The notes beneath the pieces were generated by a model that saw only the letters and a list, made by a program, of their open reading frames with translations, was not told where the DNA came from and did not search any database. DNA of 64,000 bases, taken from positions 372,001 to 436,000 of the forward strand of contig NZ_JACHBD010000006.1 of assembly GCF_014200175.1 (NCBI RefSeq). Direction: 5' to 3'. How positions within the stretch are numbered: the first letter of the stretch is position 1; each line of letters opens with the position of its first letter. This document shows, one piece after another, positions 63,102 to 64,000 of the stretch. This stretch comes from Rhizobium lentis. Its GTDB lineage: Bacteria; Pseudomonadota; Alphaproteobacteria; Rhizobiales; Rhizobiaceae. The position numbers and the translations under genes were made by a program.

Positions 63102-64000
63102 ATGCTAAACAGGCTTCCTTCTTCCATTTCGGCACTTCTCGACTCCCGCGCGGACGGCCATTCGCTGCCGGCCGGGCTCTACATCCGCGAAGACGTGTTC
63201 GAAGCGGATATCGATGTCTTCTTCCACAAGCACTGGATCTGCGTCGGCCTCGACTGCGATGTTCCGGAGCCCGGCGACGCCATCGTCGTCGACATCGGTA
63301 AGACGAGCCTGATCCTGCTGCGCGACGACGACGGCGAAATCCGCGTGCTGCACAATGTCTGCCGCCATCGCGGCTCCCGTCTTCTCAATCCGGGCAAGAC
63401 AATCGTCTCGAAGCTCGTCTGTCCCTATCACACCTGGACCTATGAACTGACGGGCGAGCTCAGCTATGCCCCCCATATGGGCAAGGATTTCGAAAAGGAC
63501 TGTCACAGTCTGAAGCCGGTTGGCTTCAAATCGATCGGCGGCCTGATCTATGTCTGCCTGTCCGACAATCCGCCCGAGGACATTGCCGGCCTCGAGCAGG
63601 CGATGGTCGAGCGTCTCGCGCCCTACGACATCCGTAACGCCAAGATCGCCCACCAGACCGACGTCATCGAGGACGGCAACTGGAAGCTGACGATGGAGAA
63701 CAATCGCGAGTGCTATCATTGCTCCGCGAACCATCCAGAGCTCTGCGTCTCCTTCGTCGATCTCGATTTCGGCTTCGATCCCGAAGCGCTGAGCCCCGAG
63801 GACCGGGAACAGGCCGAGGAGCATTTCCGGCTTTACGAGGAACGCACCCAGGCATGGGAAGCCGATGGCTTCCCATCCGCCGCCATCGAGCAGCTCGCCG
63901 ACTGCGCCACCAACTTCCGCACGCAGCGGCTGATCATCGCTGGCGCCGGCGAATCCCAGACGCATGACGCCACCGCCGCCTCTTCCAAGCTGCTCGGGCA
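63102..64000 (+). CDS. Rieske oxygenase alpha subunit, glycine betaine/stachydrine demethylase-like (N-terminal part)
   Basis: 299 codons are visible; the gene continues past the window edge. AAGGGG lies five bases before the ATG. Rieske [2Fe-2S] ligands are C87, H89, C107 and H110 (CRHRGSR; CPYHTW). The catalytic domain shows mononuclear-iron histidines H206 and H211 in ENNRECYHCSANHPE, a segment shared by the quaternary-ammonium demethylases GbcA and Stc2 rather than aromatic dioxygenases. Such enzymes remove a methyl group from glycine betaine or proline betaine as formaldehyde. Proximity to putA would suit proline betaine, whose breakdown ends in proline, but glycine betaine remains possible. 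Confidence 0.85.
   Translation, partial: MLNRLPSSISALLDSRADGHSLPAGLYIREDVFEADIDVFFHKHWICVGLDCDVPEPGDAIVVDIGKTSLILLRDDDGEIRVLHNVCRHRGSRLLNPGKTIVSKLVCPYHTWTYELTGELSYAPHMGKDFEKDCHSLKPVGFKSIGGLIYVCLSDNPPEDIAGLEQAMVERLAPYDIRNAKIAHQTDVIEDGNWKLTMENNRECYHCSANHPELCVSFVDLDFGFDPEALSPEDREQAEEHFRLYEERTQAWEADGFPSAAIEQLADCATNFRTQRLIIAGAGESQTHDATAASSKLLG

Overview
The window looks like an accessory (probably plasmid or chromid) segment of a Rhizobium-type alphaproteobacterium. The reasons are the GC-rich coding bias, a CIRCE-controlled extra groESL operon, a PutA without a DNA-binding domain next to a divergent Lrp-type PutR, many ABC, Rieske and amine-oxidase catabolic genes, and a rhizobial-style intergenic repeat near 51.6 kb. 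It is almost entirely catabolic and stress-accessory DNA. I see no rRNA, tRNA, CRISPR array, insertion sequence or plasmid replication genes.

Layout. 1-5.6 kb: end of an uptake and degradation operon for unsaturated plant oligouronides (GH88 hydrolase, ABC ATPase, YesL-like membrane protein, solute-binding protein, DUF2264 protein). 5.6-12.3 kb: an accessory stress island (histidine phosphatase, a decapitated histidine-kinase fragment, a cysteine-rich FMN reductase-like protein, an HD hydrolase, DUF2934 and other small proteins, groESL with CIRCE). 12.4-18.2 kb: a 1014-aa FAD/Fe-S oxidoreductase, an HPP-CBS membrane protein, a LysR regulator and a small membrane protein behind a textbook sigma-54 promoter. 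18.4-26.3 kb: a GNAT protein divergent from an operon of deacylase, hydroxyacid dehydrogenase, cupin, two aldehyde dehydrogenases and a tartrate/malate-type dehydrogenase. 26.3-34.8 kb: a PuuB-like amine oxidase with a HAD protein, then a complete threonate (tetronate) pathway: OtnC and a LacI regulator on the minus strand, and MFS carrier, LtnD, OtnI and OtnK on the plus strand, around a triple LacI operator.

35-43.4 kb: GNAT, class III aminotransferase, HAD protein and a peptide-type ABC transporter. 43.5-53 kb: an Asp/Glu racemase-family protein, two paralogous DadA-like oxidases, a three-subunit HcnABC/opine-oxidase-like flavoenzyme, an aldehyde dehydrogenase and an Lrp regulator. 53-62 kb: a chemoreceptor, putA with a small upstream gene, putR, and a left-handed-beta-helix acyltransferase fused to a large second domain. 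62-64 kb: a LysR regulator divergent from a Rieske betaine-demethylase-like gene that runs off the window.

The recurring theme is import, deamination or oxidation, and aldehyde oxidation of amino compounds and sugar acids. Least expected are two eroded gene fragments. One is a promoter plus 5' end of an aldehyde dehydrogenase near 44.4 kb, matching the leader at 22.1 kb. The other is a cupin 3' fragment near 50.6 kb, matching the cupin at 21.7 kb. Together they suggest that a second copy of the cupin-aldehyde dehydrogenase unit existed here and was broken up. All product names come from motif recognition; no database search was run.
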